Shown here in pieces: positions 5,328 through 6,469 of a stretch of DNA of 6,469 nt. The position numbers were made by a program, and so were the translations under genes. Position 1 is the stretch's first letter; the number at the start of each line of letters is the position of its first letter. The DNA is from an uncultured Planctomycetaceae bacterium (GTDB lineage: Bacteria > Planctomycetota > Planctomycetia > Pirellulales > JACPPG01): the NCBI GenBank assembly GCA_945957305.1, contig CAMFLN010000187.1:1-6469 (forward strand), given 5' to 3'. The notes below the pieces were generated by a model, which was not told the DNA's origin, made no database searches, and was given only the letters and a program-made list of their open reading frames with translations.

Positions 5328-6469
5328 ATGGCCACGATCTTATCGCGGAGCGTTTTACCCCTACGTGAACAAGACTCTCGACTGAACGGCTCTGCCGCGA
5401 CGCGCCCCCTGTGGCATCGCTCTGCACCCAAAAACGTGTCGCGCGCCGAGAGCTGGAACACAGGCAGTTCAGGGTGGGCGGCGTGGAGCAAATACCTGTC
5501 GCAAAGACGGCAGCCTCGACCCGTAGCAGCGCTGTTGAGCAGCAAGCGCGCCGCGCTGCTTTGGGGAGCACCCGGATTCCCCGCGCCCAGTGCCGGTTCA
5601 CGCTTGCCTGCCACCGCTGACTTGATTGTCGCACTCGAGCGTCTGGAGCGCGGCAAGCCCTGGAAGGGTACGCTGGCTCCGGGAGATTTGGTCACGTCCT
5701 GGCTCAGTGAAGTTGCTCATCGCCGCGGCACGGCGTTCGGCCTGGAATGCCTCGCGTGGTCACGCGCACTTCCCCCGCTGGCGAGCATGCTCGTAGCTGA
5801 TCAATGGTGGCAGCTGTTCGAGCTGCTGTTGCAGGTTGCGGATGATGCGGCCACGAACGAACATGATCCGCTTGCCCGCCAATGGTTGGCGGCGGAATTG
5901 CCGCTGACTCTCGCCTATCTCTTTCCCGAGTTGAAACCGACACGAGAGTTGGCTGTCCGCGGAGCGCAAGCGCTCGCCGCAGGCGTGGCCACGTTAACCG
6001 CTGCTGACGGCATGCCCTTGGCAGTCCAATTACCGCGTGTGCCGACACTGCTGGCCACCTGGGGTCGCGCACGGCAGTTAGCATTGGCCGTGAATAAATC
6101 AGGCTGGGATGCAAAATCCGAAGAGCGCTACGCGGCTTTTGCACAGCATGTACTGCGGTTGGTTCGTCGTGGCGGCACCTTGGCGTTTGCCGCGGCAGAT
6201 AGCCCCGCCATCGATCGTGCGCTATGCCAGGTGGCATTCGCGGGATTGTCGCGTCCCGTGCGGTCGCTCGTGGCAGAGTTGGTGCCCGGCTATGCGGGAC
6301 CGCGCGGAGTGTCGGCCAAGCAGTTGCCACCGCCAGATGCTAACAGTGAAATCGCCGGCGTAAGCCTGTTGCGGTCCGCCTGGTCCGCGAGTCGCGAACG
6401 CATCACCATCGCCCGGCAAGGTCAGAACGTCCACATCGAGCTGGCGGCCGGTCGCGATCTACTGTGGTC
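5328..6469 (+). CDS. Uncharacterised large protein, C-terminus cut by window edge
   Basis: A frame with no stop from 5283 to the right edge encodes at least 380 residues counted from ATG 5328. I do not recognise a named family with certainty. It has no signal peptide or membrane segment. Residues 95-300 are rich in Leu, Ala, Trp and Arg in helical periods, including GLECLAWSRALPPLASMLVA (138-157), WWQLFELLLQVADDA (160-174) and LPLTLAYLFPEL (191-202), which predicts an alpha-helical, toroid-like domain. Around 357-380 the pattern changes to short beta-strand-like segments (RITIARQGQNVHIELAAGRD). A helical domain followed by a beta sandwich resembles heparinase II/III-like architecture, and I recall planctomycete hypothetical proteins of this style, but that is inference. 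Start choice: in-frame ATGs occur at 5283 (no Shine-Dalgarno), 5310 (AGGA only one base away) and 5328 (AGGA eleven bases away). The third is preferred, weakly. An in-frame TGA at 5280 bounds the frame. Confidence 0.75.
   Translation, partial: MATILSRSVLPLREQDSRLNGSAATRPLWHRSAPKNVSRAESWNTGSSGWAAWSKYLSQRRQPRPVAALLSSKRAALLWGAPGFPAPSAGSRLPATADLIVALERLERGKPWKGTLAPGDLVTSWLSEVAHRRGTAFGLECLAWSRALPPLASMLVADQWWQLFELLLQVADDAATNEHDPLARQWLAAELPLTLAYLFPELKPTRELAVRGAQALAAGVATLTAADGMPLAVQLPRVPTLLATWGRARQLALAVNKSGWDAKSEERYAAFAQHVLRLVRRGGTLAFAAADSPAIDRALCQVAFAGLSRPVRSLVAELVPGYAGPRGVSAKQLPPPDANSEIAGVSLLRSAWSASRERITIARQGQNVHIELAAGRDLLW

Noticed and set aside
5183..5695. Minus-strand open frame of 170 codons
   Set aside because: It overlaps the N-terminal part of the plus-strand gene and the divergent promoter region, and shows no domain or ribosome site. 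The N-terminal part of the plus gene is itself less certain, so this is rejected with moderate confidence.
5704..6330. Minus-strand open frame of 208 codons near the right edge
   Set aside because: Its product is Arg/Pro/Thr-rich without pattern, while the plus strand has a 1.2 kb open frame with coherent helical protein patterning.

Overview
This 6.5 kb stretch looks like ordinary chromosomal DNA from a planctomycete, most likely of the Pirellulales type. The reasons are a GC-rich composition and a characteristic gene set: a DUF1501 protein with a Tat leader, a Gfo/Idh/MocA oxidoreductase with a Tat leader, a YdjY-domain secreted protein of the kind common in that phylum, and a large uncharacterised helical protein whose style matches planctomycete proteins. 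No tRNA, rRNA, CRISPR array, transposase or phage gene is visible. The taxonomic call rests on family recognition, not on a search.

Layout. Positions 1-877 (minus strand) hold the N-terminal 292 residues of a Gfo/Idh/MocA oxidoreductase that runs off the left edge. Just upstream of it on the same strand, with a 34-base gap, is a coproheme decarboxylase (ChdC/HemQ, 912-1754) with the full Firmicutes-type active-site set. Next, still on the minus strand, is a small secreted protein made of two tandem copies of a ~90-residue beta-rich domain (1889-2542). A 176-base divergent intergenic region with overlapping candidate -10 elements separates it from the plus-strand DUF1501 gene (2719-4059). That gene converges on a minus-strand YdjY-domain secreted protein (4185-5066). 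The 125 bases between them are a degenerate, partly inverted repeat tract that runs into the YdjY stop codon. After a second divergent intergenic region, a plus-strand gene of unknown function begins near 5328 and runs off the right edge.

How the genes relate. Only the ChdC and Gfo/Idh pair looks like a possible transcription unit. The others are single genes in alternating orientations, so no multi-gene pathway can be read from the window. Four of the six genes carry export signals (two Tat, two Sec), so most of the encoded products act outside the cytoplasm. ChdC is the one clearly assignable enzyme and points to the coproporphyrin-dependent heme route. I do not see evidence of a new defence or mobile system. 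The most interesting items are the repeat tract at the convergent junction, the tandem-domain secreted protein and the uncharacterised right-hand gene.
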